Assembly: GCF_005116465.1 (NCBI RefSeq)
Contig: NZ_SWBM01000001.1
Coordinates: forward strand, 1,178,001-1,242,000
Direction of reading: 5' to 3'
Source: Robertmurraya kyonggiensis
Lineage (GTDB): Bacteria; Bacillota; Bacilli; Bacillales; Cytobacillaceae
Length of the DNA stretch: 64,000 bases
A model generated the notes under the pieces. The model saw only the letters and a program-made list of their open reading frames with translations. It was not told the DNA's origin and did no database searches. The position numbers and the translations under genes were made by a program. Below, one piece after another: positions 35,983 through 45,247 of this stretch. Within the stretch, counting starts at the first letter, position 1, and the number at the start of each line of letters is the position of its first letter.

Positions 35983-36792
35983 ATGTTCAGCAAATTATTC
36001 ATGAATTCAAAGAAAACAAAGCAAGAAAGTCTTCCAAAGAAAATTGATAAGAAACCCAAAGTCGAAAACACAAGAATTGGTGATATTGGAGAGTATAAGA
36101 TTAATATTCAACTTGACCAATTGCCTAAGGAGGATTTCAAGTATCTCAGTGATGTGATGCTTCCAAATACTCAATCAAAATCTGGATACTCTCAAATTGA
36201 TCATATTATATTTACTTCACACGCCATTTTAGTAGTTGAAACGAAAAATTATACAGGTACCATTTACGGGGATAGAAATAGAATGAAGTGGTCGCTTAAT
36301 GGGAAATTCCAATTCATGAATCCTTTTCATCAAAATATTGGACATATAAAAGCAATCCAGTCACTCTTACCAACTGTATCAGAAGAAGCTTATATTTCCA
36401 TGATTTCTTTTAATCGAAGAAGTACCTTTAAAGTTAATGAAGAGTTGAGAAAAATTCAGTCTAACGATTTGATTGTATACGATACTGAACTGTCAGAATT
36501 CATTACAAGGAAAATAAATGTCCTAAAATTATTGAATGATAAACCACTTTTTTCTGATGATGAAGTTTCATCCATATTCAATATTATAAAGGACAGTAAC
36601 AATACCGATCCAAAAACAAGGGAACTGCATGTAGACTTACTGAGCGGAAAAATACAAAAGCCAGCAACATCTTCGAGTGAACCAAGCTGTAAGACTTGTG
36701 GAAAAGAAGTATCCGAAAAGGTACATCAGTTTTGTCTTGCCAACGTTAACCGTTTTAAGGGAAATGTATATTGCTATGAGCATCAAAAATAA
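35983..36792 (+). CDS. NERD-domain (nuclease-related) protein
   Basis: A 269-residue protein with a NERD domain at about residues 28-150. IGDIGEYKINIQL, QIDHIIFTSHAILVVETKNYTGTIYG gives the Asp and Glu-x-Lys of a restriction-endonuclease-like fold. The C-terminus has a Cys/His-rich segment (SCKTCGKEVSEKVHQFCL) that may bind zinc. NERD proteins are thought to process or bind DNA. It is the right edge of the defence-like island. Confidence 0.8.
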   Translation: MFSKLFMNSKKTKQESLPKKIDKKPKVENTRIGDIGEYKINIQLDQLPKEDFKYLSDVMLPNTQSKSGYSQIDHIIFTSHAILVVETKNYTGTIYGDRNRMKWSLNGKFQFMNPFHQNIGHIKAIQSLLPTVSEEAYISMISFNRRSTFKVNEELRKIQSNDLIVYDTELSEFITRKINVLKLLNDKPLFSDDEVSSIFNIIKDSNNTDPKTRELHVDLLSGKIQKPATSSSEPSCKTCGKEVSEKVHQFCLANVNRFKGNVYCYEHQK

Positions 36793-36843
36793 AGAATAGA
36801 ATCAGAGAAGAATATTCTAATTAAACGTTCTTCTCTTGATCTT

Positions 36844-36875
36844 AAGCCTATTCCACCAAAATAGGCTTTTTCTTT
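36844..36875 (+). terminator. Terminator after the NERD gene
   Basis: AAGCCTATT (36844-36852) pairs with AATAGGCTT (36860-36868) and is followed by TTTCTTTTT. The 190-base gap to the next gene holds nothing else that I can name. Confidence 0.8.
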
Positions 36876-36981
36876 TTGCCTAGAAAGAAACGTTGTTCTC
36901 CTTAGTTGAATAGCCTAGTGCAGAGGGATATTTTACTTCAAATTTGTGTATAGGCACTTTTAATGAAAGGAGGACTTCACC

Positions 36982-38802
36982 ATGCAAATGTTCTACACGG
37001 TGCGGGCTGGTGATTCGGTTTGGCAGATTGCGCAACGTTGGGGGATTCCGGTGGATTCGTTGATTGCTGCGAATAATCTTGTTGCACCTGATACCATTTT
37101 TATTGGGCAGCAACTATCCATACCACCTGGGGTCGATCGTTATCGGGTCCAAGCAGGCGATTCCGTTTATAGGATTGCCCAATTTTATGGAGTTCCTCCT
37201 GCAGACATTATTGCTGCGAATCAACTTCAGTCCCCCTATATCATCCATCCAGGTCAGCTTTTAACGATTCCTAGAGGTGTTCCGTTTTATGTCGTACAGC
37301 CTAGCGACAGCTTATTTTCCATTGCACAACGTTTTAATGTCGTAACGGGTGGTAGAGTAAATTACCAATTGATTATGCAAGCGAATAATCTTACATCCAC
37401 AACGATTTTTCCTGGACAGCGATTGGTGATCCCATACGCGCCACCTGGGGAGGATGGATTGCTTGCATATATTTCGAATCGTTCTGGAACCTATGATTTA
37501 TGGATGTATGATCCAAGTATTGGAACGAATCGACAAGTCACATTCGGATTAGGGGAATCGTACTCAGTTCCTTATTGGTCACCTGATAGTAGCAGGATTG
37601 CTTTTATTGGAAAAAATGGCATCCTATACGCCGTCAATTTGACAAACAACAGATTTACGGCGATTGATCAGTTTTCACAACCTGAAGGTGCCTTCATAAA
37701 CTGGGCTCCTGATAATCAACGGCTTGTTTATTCCAATAGGAATGAAATCATCATCTATCATGTTGTAACCCATCAAGCCCAAAGGATCAATCAGCCAAAT
37801 GTAAGGGACGTACAATGGTTCCCAAGCGGACAGGAGTTACTTTTCGAAGCTCCTGATAATACAGGCATTAGTCAATTGTACAGAATTCGTACTGACGGAA
37901 CTGGACTACAACAAATAACTGAGAACACAGGAGAACCATTTAACAATGTTAGACTTTCTCCAGATGGTCGCTATTTGCTCTATACAAGTCCTGGAGCAAG
38001 CATTTCTATTATTCATGCAGTTGAACTTGCAACGGGGCAAGTATTCGAGGTAACGGGCGGACCTCTTGCGAAAAACTATGATCCAACTTGGTCGCAAGAT
38101 TCAGCTTCTATTGCCTACAGTGCAACGGCTAATGAGGATCGGGGTTATTTTTCACAAATTCGCACATCCGGAAGGCAAGGAGAGAATGATCGCATAAGGG
38201 CGATCTCTGATTGCTTTTCGACGCTTGTCACTTTTTCACCTGATAGCACGAAAGTTGCCTACTTATCTGAATGTGATACAGAAGGCGGTGCCAGTGAAAT
38301 TTGGATGGTCGATTTAGAGCATCCAGTACCGATTCAGCTTGTTACAAATGGTAATATCACAGCACTAGCCTGGTCGAAAACGACACTAACGACAGAAACA
38401 ACGACTTTTACAAGCTCAACTTATCGCGTGCAGCTACAATTCCCTGCAAACTGGCAAAGAGCAATAGACGGAAGAGAACGTTATGAAGGAGCGAACGGAT
38501 TCTTTCAAGTAAGCGCGATTGCATATGATGGTCCATTAGGGGATGTGTGTCAAAGTGATGCCTATCATCAACTTCGCCCATACGGAACCAACCCACAGAT
38601 TGTTTCGACTCAAATCCAAGGACAACCGGCCTGTATGATTTTCCCTTCAGCAGACCAACCAACACAAATGCAGAATCAAGCAGCACTGATTGTTCAATAT
38701 CCAACACCTGTTGTCATTAGCGGCAATACGTACCGATTCTTTATTCTATGGGCGGATGTAGGGCATATCAATCAGATTACTTCAACACTGCGGTTTTTAT
38801 AA
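36982..38802 (+). CDS. Triple-LysM protein with C-terminal beta-propeller
   Basis: A 606-residue protein. Three LysM modules cover residues about 3-48 (YTVRAGDSVWQIAQRWGI), 52-98 and 104-155, which bind peptidoglycan or spore cortex. From about residue 160 to 470 there are TolB/PD40-type propeller repeats (SPDSSRIAFIG, SPDGRYLLYT, SPDSTKVAYLS). A final 130-residue domain follows. There is no N-terminal signal peptide, as in spore-coat LysM proteins that are deposited from the mother cell. AAAGGAGG precedes the ATG. Confidence 0.85.
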   Translation: MQMFYTVRAGDSVWQIAQRWGIPVDSLIAANNLVAPDTIFIGQQLSIPPGVDRYRVQAGDSVYRIAQFYGVPPADIIAANQLQSPYIIHPGQLLTIPRGVPFYVVQPSDSLFSIAQRFNVVTGGRVNYQLIMQANNLTSTTIFPGQRLVIPYAPPGEDGLLAYISNRSGTYDLWMYDPSIGTNRQVTFGLGESYSVPYWSPDSSRIAFIGKNGILYAVNLTNNRFTAIDQFSQPEGAFINWAPDNQRLVYSNRNEIIIYHVVTHQAQRINQPNVRDVQWFPSGQELLFEAPDNTGISQLYRIRTDGTGLQQITENTGEPFNNVRLSPDGRYLLYTSPGASISIIHAVELATGQVFEVTGGPLAKNYDPTWSQDSASIAYSATANEDRGYFSQIRTSGRQGENDRIRAISDCFSTLVTFSPDSTKVAYLSECDTEGGASEIWMVDLEHPVPIQLVTNGNITALAWSKTTLTTETTTFTSSTYRVQLQFPANWQRAIDGRERYEGANGFFQVSAIAYDGPLGDVCQSDAYHQLRPYGTNPQIVSTQIQGQPACMIFPSADQPTQMQNQAALIVQYPTPVVISGNTYRFFILWADVGHINQITSTLRFL

Positions 38803-38811
38803 AATGGATGC

Positions 38812-38843
38812 GGGTGTTCCTATTTTTAGGGACACCTGTATTT
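38812..38843 (+). terminator. Terminator after the LysM gene
   Basis: GGTGTTCCT (38813-38821) pairs with AGGGACACC (38828-38836), including one G-T pair, and is followed by TGTATTTTCT. Confidence 0.7.
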
Positions 38844-38936
38844 TCTAGTAGTTTCACATATTGATGCTATTGACCATTGGAAACATTTGCTATATATATA
38901 TAAATTACTAGTTTGTTTAAAGGAGACTACTCTTAT

Positions 38937-39698
38937 ATGTATACACTAGCACAAGCATTGGAAAAACGAGGATTTTTAATTAAACAAGAAGAAGATTACA
39001 TAGTTTTTTCCCACGGTAATACACCAGAAGAACGATACCAATTAGAAGAACTTTTGATCGATTTAAACATTCCTGTTCAATGGGAAGAGAACAAGATTTA
39101 TGAACAAGAGCCACTTATTAAATCAGAAAAACTTGAGAAACTCATTTGGTATCCTGCCAGAAATCATGAAGCAGGAGGGGGAAATGGTTGGTATAGCTGG
39201 AGATATTTTAGCAGGAGAGAACACGGTCCGAAGATCAATACATTTGTCTTAGAGACTGGTGTAGCCTTACTCACGAAGGCATTGAGTACAGCGGGTATTG
39301 TGACCATTTCTAGCTGTGATGGACATGGGAAGCGTGCACCTCTCATCGCGTTCAGTGGTAAACATAATGCAGCATGGTTTCAATTAATTTTTCAACAACA
39401 GTTTCACGATACTGTATTTAACTATAAGTGGTATCTGAAAAATACGGACATGGATACGATTGATTTCACTGCGAAAAAAATTGATGTCGACTGGGATCTT
39501 GAAAAAATATTAGAGGATACGCTCCAGATCGCGCGCTACCTTCTTCAAGAAAGTTCCAATCTTTCTGAAACCAAGAGGAAACTTTTTCGTAGTAACTATA
39601 AGACGAGAAGAAAAATGGTAAAGGAAATGATTTTTGAGGAACTTTTTCGATGGATGGAGGAAAGGTATAAGTCCTTGGAATTTGATTTGAATATCTAA
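38937..39698 (+). CDS. Hypothetical protein
   Basis: A 253-residue soluble protein that I do not recognise. AAAGGAG at 38919-38925 fixes the ATG at 38937 (MYTLAQALEKRG); an in-frame TTG at 38913 lies before that site. A notable segment is TISSCDGHGKRAPLIAFSG in the middle, with a Cys, Asp and His close together. The C-terminal third is basic and helical. It is alone between terminator-bounded neighbours. Confidence 0.65.
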   Translation: MYTLAQALEKRGFLIKQEEDYIVFSHGNTPEERYQLEELLIDLNIPVQWEENKIYEQEPLIKSEKLEKLIWYPARNHEAGGGNGWYSWRYFSRREHGPKINTFVLETGVALLTKALSTAGIVTISSCDGHGKRAPLIAFSGKHNAAWFQLIFQQQFHDTVFNYKWYLKNTDMDTIDFTAKKIDVDWDLEKILEDTLQIARYLLQESSNLSETKRKLFRSNYKTRRKMVKEMIFEELFRWMEERYKSLEFDLNI

Positions 39699-39789
39699 AA
39701 ACAATTAGCATAAATATCCAATATTTGTAGGAATTTGGTAGTGAATTGTGTAAGATAGAATAAAATGCTAATTCGTCAGGAGGCTCAAT

Positions 39790-40014
39790 ATGACTGGAAC
39801 AATAGCTGTTATCCTAATTTTCGGTATCCCAATTGTCGGGATTATAACAGATCACTTACAAAAACAAACGAAAGCCAAACACCAAATGCTCCAAGACCAG
39901 ATAGAATTAGAAAAACTTAAGCATGAAAACTTTTTAATCGAAACACAAAAAATGAGGATTGAACTAGAACAAATGGTTCTTGAAGATCATAAAGACAAAA
40001 AGAACATTCTATAG
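39790..40014 (+). CDS. Small membrane protein with coiled coil
   Basis: A 74-residue protein. One membrane helix spans residues 3-21 (GTIAVILIFGIPIVGIITD), followed by a charged helix rich in Leu, Lys, Glu and Gln (IELEKLKHENFLIETQKM) that should form a coiled coil. This layout resembles small stress-associated inner-membrane proteins such as PspB, but no psp gene is nearby. GTCAGGAGG precedes the ATG. Confidence 0.65.
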   Translation: MTGTIAVILIFGIPIVGIITDHLQKQTKAKHQMLQDQIELEKLKHENFLIETQKMRIELEQMVLEDHKDKKNIL

Positions 40015-40022
40015 GACTAAAT

Positions 40023-40051
40023 GGCGCTCTATTTCAGAGGGCTGTTTTTTT
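40023..40051 (+). terminator. Terminator after the small membrane protein
   Basis: GCGCTCT (40024-40030) pairs with AGAGGGC (40036-40042), with one mismatch, and is followed by TGTTTTTTT. The following 480 bases up to the GyrI-like gene hold no gene that I can support, only decayed-looking sequence with many stops. Confidence 0.65.
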
Positions 40052-40530
40052 ACATAAAGGACCATAATTTATGCGAAACCTTCTGCGAAGATCTATCATT
40101 CCAATTTAGGAGATTAAGGTTATGCTAGGCATCGAGATAATTCATAAAAATGATAAACTGAGGATTTAGTAACAAAAGGGGAGAATCTGAATTAGGGTAC
40201 ACTAATTTGTGCAAAGCAGATGCAGCCACTTCCACATGCTGAAGGAATAAAAACGAAGATTGTGAATCCTGTACTTAACGGGAAGTGATAGTCCAAGAAG
40301 GATTATCGCTTATTTTGTTGAAGTTATTGTATTGAAGGAGCAGGTTAGTGAAGAGTAACGATTAACAGTGTATAACAATCGTGGTTCGTTGAGAAGACAC
40401 TTAATTATTGCGCAATATAAGGGTTGAAAAAATGATATTAAATGTAACTCTGGCATTTGGGTTACAACTGGTCCTTTTCCAGTGTTATGGCATTCACAGT
40501 AAATCAAGTTTGAAAAAGGGAGGAAATAAA

Positions 40531-41016
40531 TTGAACTACAAAATTATAACGTTACCAAGCTATCGGGCAGTTGGATTGAAATGGGAGGGAACTTTCTCTG
40601 AAATTGTACCAAATTTAAAAAACGTAATTCAACAAGTTAAAGACCGTGCTGATGAATTAGAGAATAGGGTGAATCCCAATGTTCAATTGGGTTTATCTTA
40701 TCATGTAATTGAGAATGGTTTCGAACATTACGCGGTATATGAAGTGAGTGAGGAGCAGGAGATACCTGAAGGAATGATTGAAATAAGGGTTCCAGAATGG
40801 ACTTATGTGATGACGACACATAATAAAGGAGAAGATATACAAAAGACCTATACGGATTTACATCAATGGTTATTTGATAGTGATTATACCGCATTTAGAG
40901 AAGCTAGTGTAGATTACTATGATCCTTATATGCCGATAAAACACGAATATTATCCATCTAATCAAGATCCAAATGATCCGCATTTTGATATTTATATACC
41001 GATTGTAAAAAAATAA
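40531..41016 (+). CDS. GyrI-like effector-binding domain protein
   Basis: A 161-residue stand-alone GyrI-like/AraC effector-binding domain. YKIITLPSYRAVGLKWEG is its usual opening, followed by LGLSYHV, YAVYEVSEEQEIPEGM and the final HFDIYIPIVKK. Such proteins bind small hydrophobic ligands or, in E. coli, gyrase. GGGAGG at 40518-40523 fixes the TTG at 40531; a longer frame begins at 40408 without a ribosome binding site. Confidence 0.8.
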   Translation: MNYKIITLPSYRAVGLKWEGTFSEIVPNLKNVIQQVKDRADELENRVNPNVQLGLSYHVIENGFEHYAVYEVSEEQEIPEGMIEIRVPEWTYVMTTHNKGEDIQKTYTDLHQWLFDSDYTAFREASVDYYDPYMPIKHEYYPSNQDPNDPHFDIYIPIVKK

Positions 41017-41084
41017 TGTTGACGTAATTCTCATGGGCGGACGTTTTAACCTAGCTACTATCAATCTATAAATTTTCAAACTAA

Positions 41085-41118
41085 CGGGGCTTTCCTTTAA
41101 TAAGGAGAAGTGCCCTTT
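41085..41118. repeat. Inverted repeat in the gap after the GyrI-like gene
   Basis: GGGGCTTTCCTT (41086-41097) and AAGGAGAAGTGCCC (41102-41115) fold back on one another with two small mismatches, and CTTTATT follows. It is the probable terminator of the GyrI-like gene. The following text TTGTTGAAGTTATTGAACGAAGCAG resembles 40316-40345 and may be a small dispersed repeat. Confidence 0.5.
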
Positions 41119-41207
41119 ATTGTTGAAGTTATTGAACGAAGCAGTTTAGATAAAGTAAGACTTTTGATTAATATAGATGATATTTAATGCAAATTTGGAG
41201 AGATTAG

Positions 41208-41383
41208 ATTTATAAACAAACTTTGTGCTTTATTGGAAGAAATGATGAATTGCTAGTGTTAAATAGGGGTATGTTTTTTTAGTTGATATTGTAGGAAACT
41301 ATGTGTATCCAACACCTAAAAAAACTGAAGAAAATGATTTCTTGGTTACTAGCAGAAAAAAAATTATGGTGTGGGAGAAATGA
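41208..41383 (+). pseudogene. Remnant of a NUDIX hydrolase gene and a second fragment
   Basis: The frame at 41208-41282 reads IYKQTLCFIGRNDELLVLNR, the usual opening of Bacillus NUDIX hydrolases, and then stops before the NUDIX box. A second frame at 41282-41383 (GNYVYPTPKKTEENDFLVTS) follows without a start. Together they look like an internally deleted gene. The 716-base gap from 41017 to 41732 has no intact gene. Confidence 0.4.
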
Positions 41384-41732
41384 TACCTAAATATTTACCA
41401 ATTACTTTAAATAATGATAAAAAACCTCACCATCATTGTGTAATTAAAAAAGCTAAATTAACTGGATATGAATATAAAGAGTTATAATTTCTACAAGTTT
41501 TAGCTGCGCTTGTTTCACTAACGGGTAGATAGCTTGAGTTTAATAAAGAGTCGTAGTGGCGGCTCTTTTTCTTGTTCCACTAACTGTACTTTTCCCCCTA
41601 TGTTCTTAAGCCTTTGGATTCAGATAAAATACTGAAAAATACCTATATTATTCTATTAGATTAATTTATAATAAATATGACTAATTATATATACATATTT
41701 TTCTAATATTTACGAAATCAGGGGATGGGCAA

Positions 41733-43469
41733 ATGAAAAGAAAATCAAAAATAAAAGTAAAAGGCATTAAAGACCTCGGTATTTTCAAAAAATTAATCGT
41801 AATCTTAATCATTTCCACTTTGGCACTAGGCATGGTTGGATATAGCGGAATTGCTGCTATTAATAAGCTTTCTAAAGGTCAAGAAATCATTTATGAAGAG
41901 CTATTAATACCAAATCAGTTGTTCTCTGCATTGAAAAGTAATGTTAACGTAATAGATTCAACTATTTTAGAAATAATTGCTGCTCCCGATATGGGCACAA
42001 AGCAAGTACTAATTAAAGAAATTCAATCTGTTTTTGAAGAAAATAAAGAATTGGCACAACAAATTGAAAAAATTTATTTACAAACAGATATCAAAAATAA
42101 ATATGAATACATGAGTCAATCAATGGCTGAACTTGAAGAAATTAGTTCAGAAGTAAGCGATTTTGCTATGGCAAACAAAAATGAAGAAGTTCAATCCATC
42201 TATGACGATAGAATCGATCCCATTAGCGATGAATATAATCAATATTTGGAAGAGATTGAAGTTCTAAATGCGGAAAATGCAGAAGCAATCTATCAATCTG
42301 ATAAAAAGGAAGCACAGCAGACATCTATCTATTTGCTTATCGTAATTGTCGTCTCAATCATTCTATCTATTACTGTCGGTTATTGGATTTCAAGACTGAT
42401 TGTAAAACCGATTAAGCAGCTCCAAGATGCCTTTGCACAAGCGGAACAGGGTGATTTTACAGCTGAAGGAAAGTATCAGGCCAAAGATGAAATAGGTCAA
42501 TTGACGACTTCATTCAATAATATGATTACTGCCGTTCGAGCGATCATCATGACCGTTCGAGAAACATCGCATCAATTAGCTAGTTCTTCCGAACAACTAG
42601 GTGCGAGTTCTGAAGAAAGTGCAAAAGCAAGTGAACATATCTCTCAGACGATCCAACAACTATCTGAAGGTGCGAACCATCAGGTGGACAGTTTAAATGC
42701 AAGCGTCGAAGTAATTGAAGCGATAGCCGATTCCACGGAAAGTATTTCTAATAATACAGAAAAAGTATTATCCAATGCAGAAAAGACGGCGCAACTGTCC
42801 GTACAAGGAAACCAGTCCGTGGAAAAAGTAAGTGAAAAAATGGAATCCATTAATGAATCCGTCACTTCTTTAGCGGATGCATTTAATGGGTTAAAAGGTC
42901 GTTTGTACGAAATTGTCAATATTACAGGAGTCATTACTGGTATTGCGGACCAAACCAATTTACTAGCACTAAATGCTGCAATAGAGGCTGCGCGTGCAGG
43001 CGAACACGGAAAAGGATTTGCCGTTGTTGCTGATGAGGTTAGAAAATTAGCCGAACAATCTGCACAATCTGCCACACAGATTTCTCAACTCATTAATATT
43101 ATTCAGGCTGACACAGAAAGAACTATGGATAATGTGACAACCGCTACTTCAGAAGTTCAAGAAGGCTTAGGTGTTGTAAAAGAGGCTGGTACAATCTTTA
43201 GTAACATCAAGGGTTCAATTGAAAACGTTGTAGTACAAATTGATGAAGTCGGCGATTTAGTAAAACAACTATCGACAGGTATGAAAGAAGTTGAGTATTC
43301 GATTCATGGTGTGAAAGAGATAGCAGCAGGCACTGCAAACGGTTCACATACGGTTACATCGGCTACTGAAGAGCAGCTTGCTTCTATGGAAGAAATCACA
43401 GCATCAGCACAAATGTTATCTGATAATGCAGAAATGCTACAGATGATCATTAGTCAGTTTAAAATCTAG
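41733..43469 (+). CDS. Methyl-accepting chemotaxis protein
   Basis: A 578-residue receptor. Membrane helices are at about residues 20-42 and 188-212, with a four-helix-bundle sensor between them. A HAMP domain follows to about residue 265. The signalling hairpin tip reads [22 protein letters not shown] (split here as [15 protein letters not shown] and [20 protein letters not shown]), the CheA/CheW contact site. It transmits a ligand signal to CheA. It is monocistronic, with a terminator at 43478. The ligand is unknown. Confidence 0.95.
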   Translation: MKRKSKIKVKGIKDLGIFKKLIVILIISTLALGMVGYSGIAAINKLSKGQEIIYEELLIPNQLFSALKSNVNVIDSTILEIIAAPDMGTKQVLIKEIQSVFEENKELAQQIEKIYLQTDIKNKYEYMSQSMAELEEISSEVSDFAMANKNEEVQSIYDDRIDPISDEYNQYLEEIEVLNAENAEAIYQSDKKEAQQTSIYLLIVIVVSIILSITVGYWISRLIVKPIKQLQDAFAQAEQGDFTAEGKYQAKDEIGQLTTSFNNMITAVRAIIMTVRETSHQLASSSEQLGASSEESAKASEHISQTIQQLSEGANHQVDSLNASVEVIEAIADSTESISNNTEKVLSNAEKTAQLSVQGNQSVEKVSEKMESINESVTSLADAFNGLKGRLYEIVNITGVITGIADQTNLLALNAAIEAARAGEHGKGFAVVADEVRKLAEQSAQSATQISQLINIIQADTERTMDNVTTATSEVQEGLGVVKEAGTIFSNIKGSIENVVVQIDEVGDLVKQLSTGMKEVEYSIHGVKEIAAGTANGSHTVTSATEEQLASMEEITASAQMLSDNAEMLQMIISQFKI

Positions 43470-43477
43470 TCATGAAT

Positions 43478-43519
43478 GACCCGATTCTGGTGCAAAAACA
43501 CTAGGGAATCGGGTCATTT
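43478..43519 (+). terminator. Terminator after the chemotaxis receptor
   Basis: GACCCGATTC (43478-43487) and GAATCGGGTC (43506-43515) are exact reverse complements, followed by ATTTT. Confidence 0.8.
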
Positions 43520-43617
43520 TATGATTTGATGTGAAGTAGAAATCTGAGAAAACTAATTAGAAAATGAGGTCAACGCTTGTTTTGAAATATAAATCAGCAA
43601 ATTTTGTAAAATTAGAG

Positions 43618-43692
43618 TATAATAAGAGTAATAAGGACGTTCACACCGCTTGTAGGCAAGTTTTTATGAAAAACAGGTCTACAAGCTTTTTT
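43618..43692 (+). ncRNA. Possible short transcript ending in a strong terminator
   Basis: TATAAT at 43618-43623 has no gene start behind it. Instead, 25 bases later GCTTGTAG (43648-43655) pairs with CTACAAGC (43679-43686), followed by six T. This would yield an RNA of about 60 bases. It could also be a leader attenuator for the gene at 43788. No clear -35 box is visible and I recognise no RNA family. Confidence 0.3.
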
Positions 43693-43787
43693 ATTTCCTT
43701 TTTAAAGTCAAACGGTTTCCTATTAGTCGATTAGGGGATACTAAGGATTATACGCGCCAAAATATGGTCAAAAAAGGAGCAAATACG

Positions 43788-44141
43788 ATGAATCAAAAAG
43801 AAATTGTCATCGAAATTGATGAAATAAAGTCAGGAAAGGCTAATATTATTTCCTTTTACCGAAACAACAAATTGATTGACCGTGCCCCATTGAAGCTTAA
43901 AACGAAGTCTGAGCCTTTCAATTATCATTATCGACATCACTTTGACGGTGATGATCTCGTGAAGATTAATGCCAAGCAGTCCTCGGTGTTTCCGTATAAT
44001 GGGGAAGGGAAAATTAATGAGTGGGCCAATGAAACGAAAATCTCCTTGAAAACGCTCATTACCGAAGGAAAATTTAATCGTATTTTTACAAAGGGAAACA
44101 CCAGATACAATGTGAAATTAGTTTGGGTATCGACAAAATAA
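43788..44141 (+). CDS. Hypothetical protein
   Basis: A 117-residue soluble, beta-rich protein of unknown family. AAAAGGAG fixes the ATG at 43788 (MNQKEIVIEIDEIKSG); an in-frame ATG at 43764 lies before that site. The text HYRHHFDGDDLVKI is the most distinctive. It is followed by its own terminator. Confidence 0.6.
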   Translation: MNQKEIVIEIDEIKSGKANIISFYRNNKLIDRAPLKLKTKSEPFNYHYRHHFDGDDLVKINAKQSSVFPYNGEGKINEWANETKISLKTLITEGKFNRIFTKGNTRYNVKLVWVSTK

Positions 44142-44149
44142 GAAAACTT

Positions 44150-44177
44150 GCCTCCTAAAACCTTGGGAGGTCTTTTT
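44150..44177 (+). terminator. Terminator after the hypothetical gene
   Basis: CCTCC (44151-44155) pairs with GGAGG (44166-44170) in a stem with extra pairing, followed by TCTTTTTG. Confidence 0.6.
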
Positions 44178-44233
44178 GATCCAATCCGCATAATGCGAAC
44201 AAATGTTTTATAATGATAGTGGAGGCGAAGACA

Positions 44234-44737
44234 ATGTACACAACTATTTCCGATATTTTAAAAGAGTGGAATCGTGAAGCTATGTTAACTGAAAAAGTAT
44301 TCGAGGGCTTAACAGATGAATCCTTAAATCAAAAGGTTTACCCAGAAGGGCGTACGTTAGGTAGAATTGCGTGGCATATTACAACAGGTCTTCCTGAGTA
44401 CTTAGCTGAATTTGGATTGAAGATAGACCTTGTTGAAAACAGTGCAGATGTCCCGACATCCGCTGAGGTAATCAAAGTTACACTGAGGGATGTATGCGAA
44501 AAGGCGGCCATCGCGCTTGAACAACAATGGACTGACGAATCTTTGAAAATGGTCCAAAATGCGTTTGGACGACAAGAAACGAATGCACAAATTGTTATGG
44601 GACTCATTAAGCATAATGCCCATCATCGTGGACAAATGACGGTTCTTTTACGACAAGCTGGAATCAAACCATTTGGAGTATATGGACCTCCAAAGGAAGA
44701 TTGGAGTCAGCTCGGAGTGGAGAATCCACCACTTTAA
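44234..44737 (+). CDS. DinB/YfiT-type metal-binding protein
   Basis: A 167-residue four-helix-bundle protein of the DinB superfamily. The His ligands appear in GRIAWHIT and KHNAHHRGQM, the classic three-His site. Relatives act as thiol-dependent transferases or are DNA-damage induced; this one's function is unknown. GGAGGCG fixes the ATG at 44234. Confidence 0.85.
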   Translation: MYTTISDILKEWNREAMLTEKVFEGLTDESLNQKVYPEGRTLGRIAWHITTGLPEYLAEFGLKIDLVENSADVPTSAEVIKVTLRDVCEKAAIALEQQWTDESLKMVQNAFGRQETNAQIVMGLIKHNAHHRGQMTVLLRQAGIKPFGVYGPPKEDWSQLGVENPPL

Positions 44738-44828
44738 GAACTCTGTAATGATACGAGGAAAAAATAAGAAGAGTTTCATTTGAGCCAAATATAAATGGAA
44801 TCAAAAACTGTTTAGTACGAACCCAAAG

Positions 44829-44856
44829 AAAAAAGGACTCACTCGAGTCCTTTTTT
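44829..44856 (-). terminator. Terminator of the blaR1-blaI transcript
   Basis: AAAAAAGGACTC (44829-44840) and GAGTCCTTTTTT (44845-44856) are exact reverse complements with a four-base loop, giving a T-run on either strand. It overlaps the last codons of blaI, and it also ends the DinB-like transcript from the other side. Confidence 0.85.
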
Positions 44857-45228
44857 CTCTGGGTTTTTTTCCAAAATGGAACGTAATTCTTTAATATCCT
44901 CATCAGAAAGCGTTTCTTCCTGGATAAATTGAACGAGCATCGATTTCAATGCCCCTCGGTAAATTCGTTTCACAAAGGATTCAGTCTCTGCACGTTGACA
45001 CTCATCTTGAGAATAGAGGGGATAAAAGGTATAGATTTTCCGATCTTTATGAACTCCCACTACATCTTTATGCACTAATCGATCCAAAAGAGTACGAATC
45101 GTTTTTGGCTTCCAATCGGTACTCTCCTGCAAGGATGCAATTACTTCGTTTGCTGTGAGGGGAGCATGATTCCAAAGGATATTCATGACTTCCCATTCTG
45201 ATTCTGAAATGCTAGGGATATCTTTCAC
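44839..45228 (-). CDS. blaI: BlaI/MecI family repressor
   Basis: A 129-residue winged-helix repressor. ISESEWEVMNILWNHAPLTANEVI and KTIRTLLDRLVHKDVV are the DNA-binding part, and the C-terminal helices dimerise. In staphylococcal BlaI/MecI the induced protease cuts between Asn101 and Phe102; the aligned pair here is Gln100-Phe101 (LVQFIQEE). It should bind the dyads at 47145-47193. It is downstream of the sensor gene in the same operon, the reverse of some loci. A 19-base gap separates the two genes. Confidence 0.92.
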   Translation of the reverse strand: MKDIPSISESEWEVMNILWNHAPLTANEVIASLQESTDWKPKTIRTLLDRLVHKDVVGVHKDRKIYTFYPLYSQDECQRAETESFVKRIYRGALKSMLVQFIQEETLSDEDIKELRSILEKNPEKKGLE

Positions 45229-45247
45229 CAGCTATTTGCCTCCTTCT

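Noticed and set aside
42680-43075. A 131-codon minus-strand frame inside the chemotaxis receptor
   Set aside because: It is opposite the highly conserved signalling domain and has no start signals of its own.
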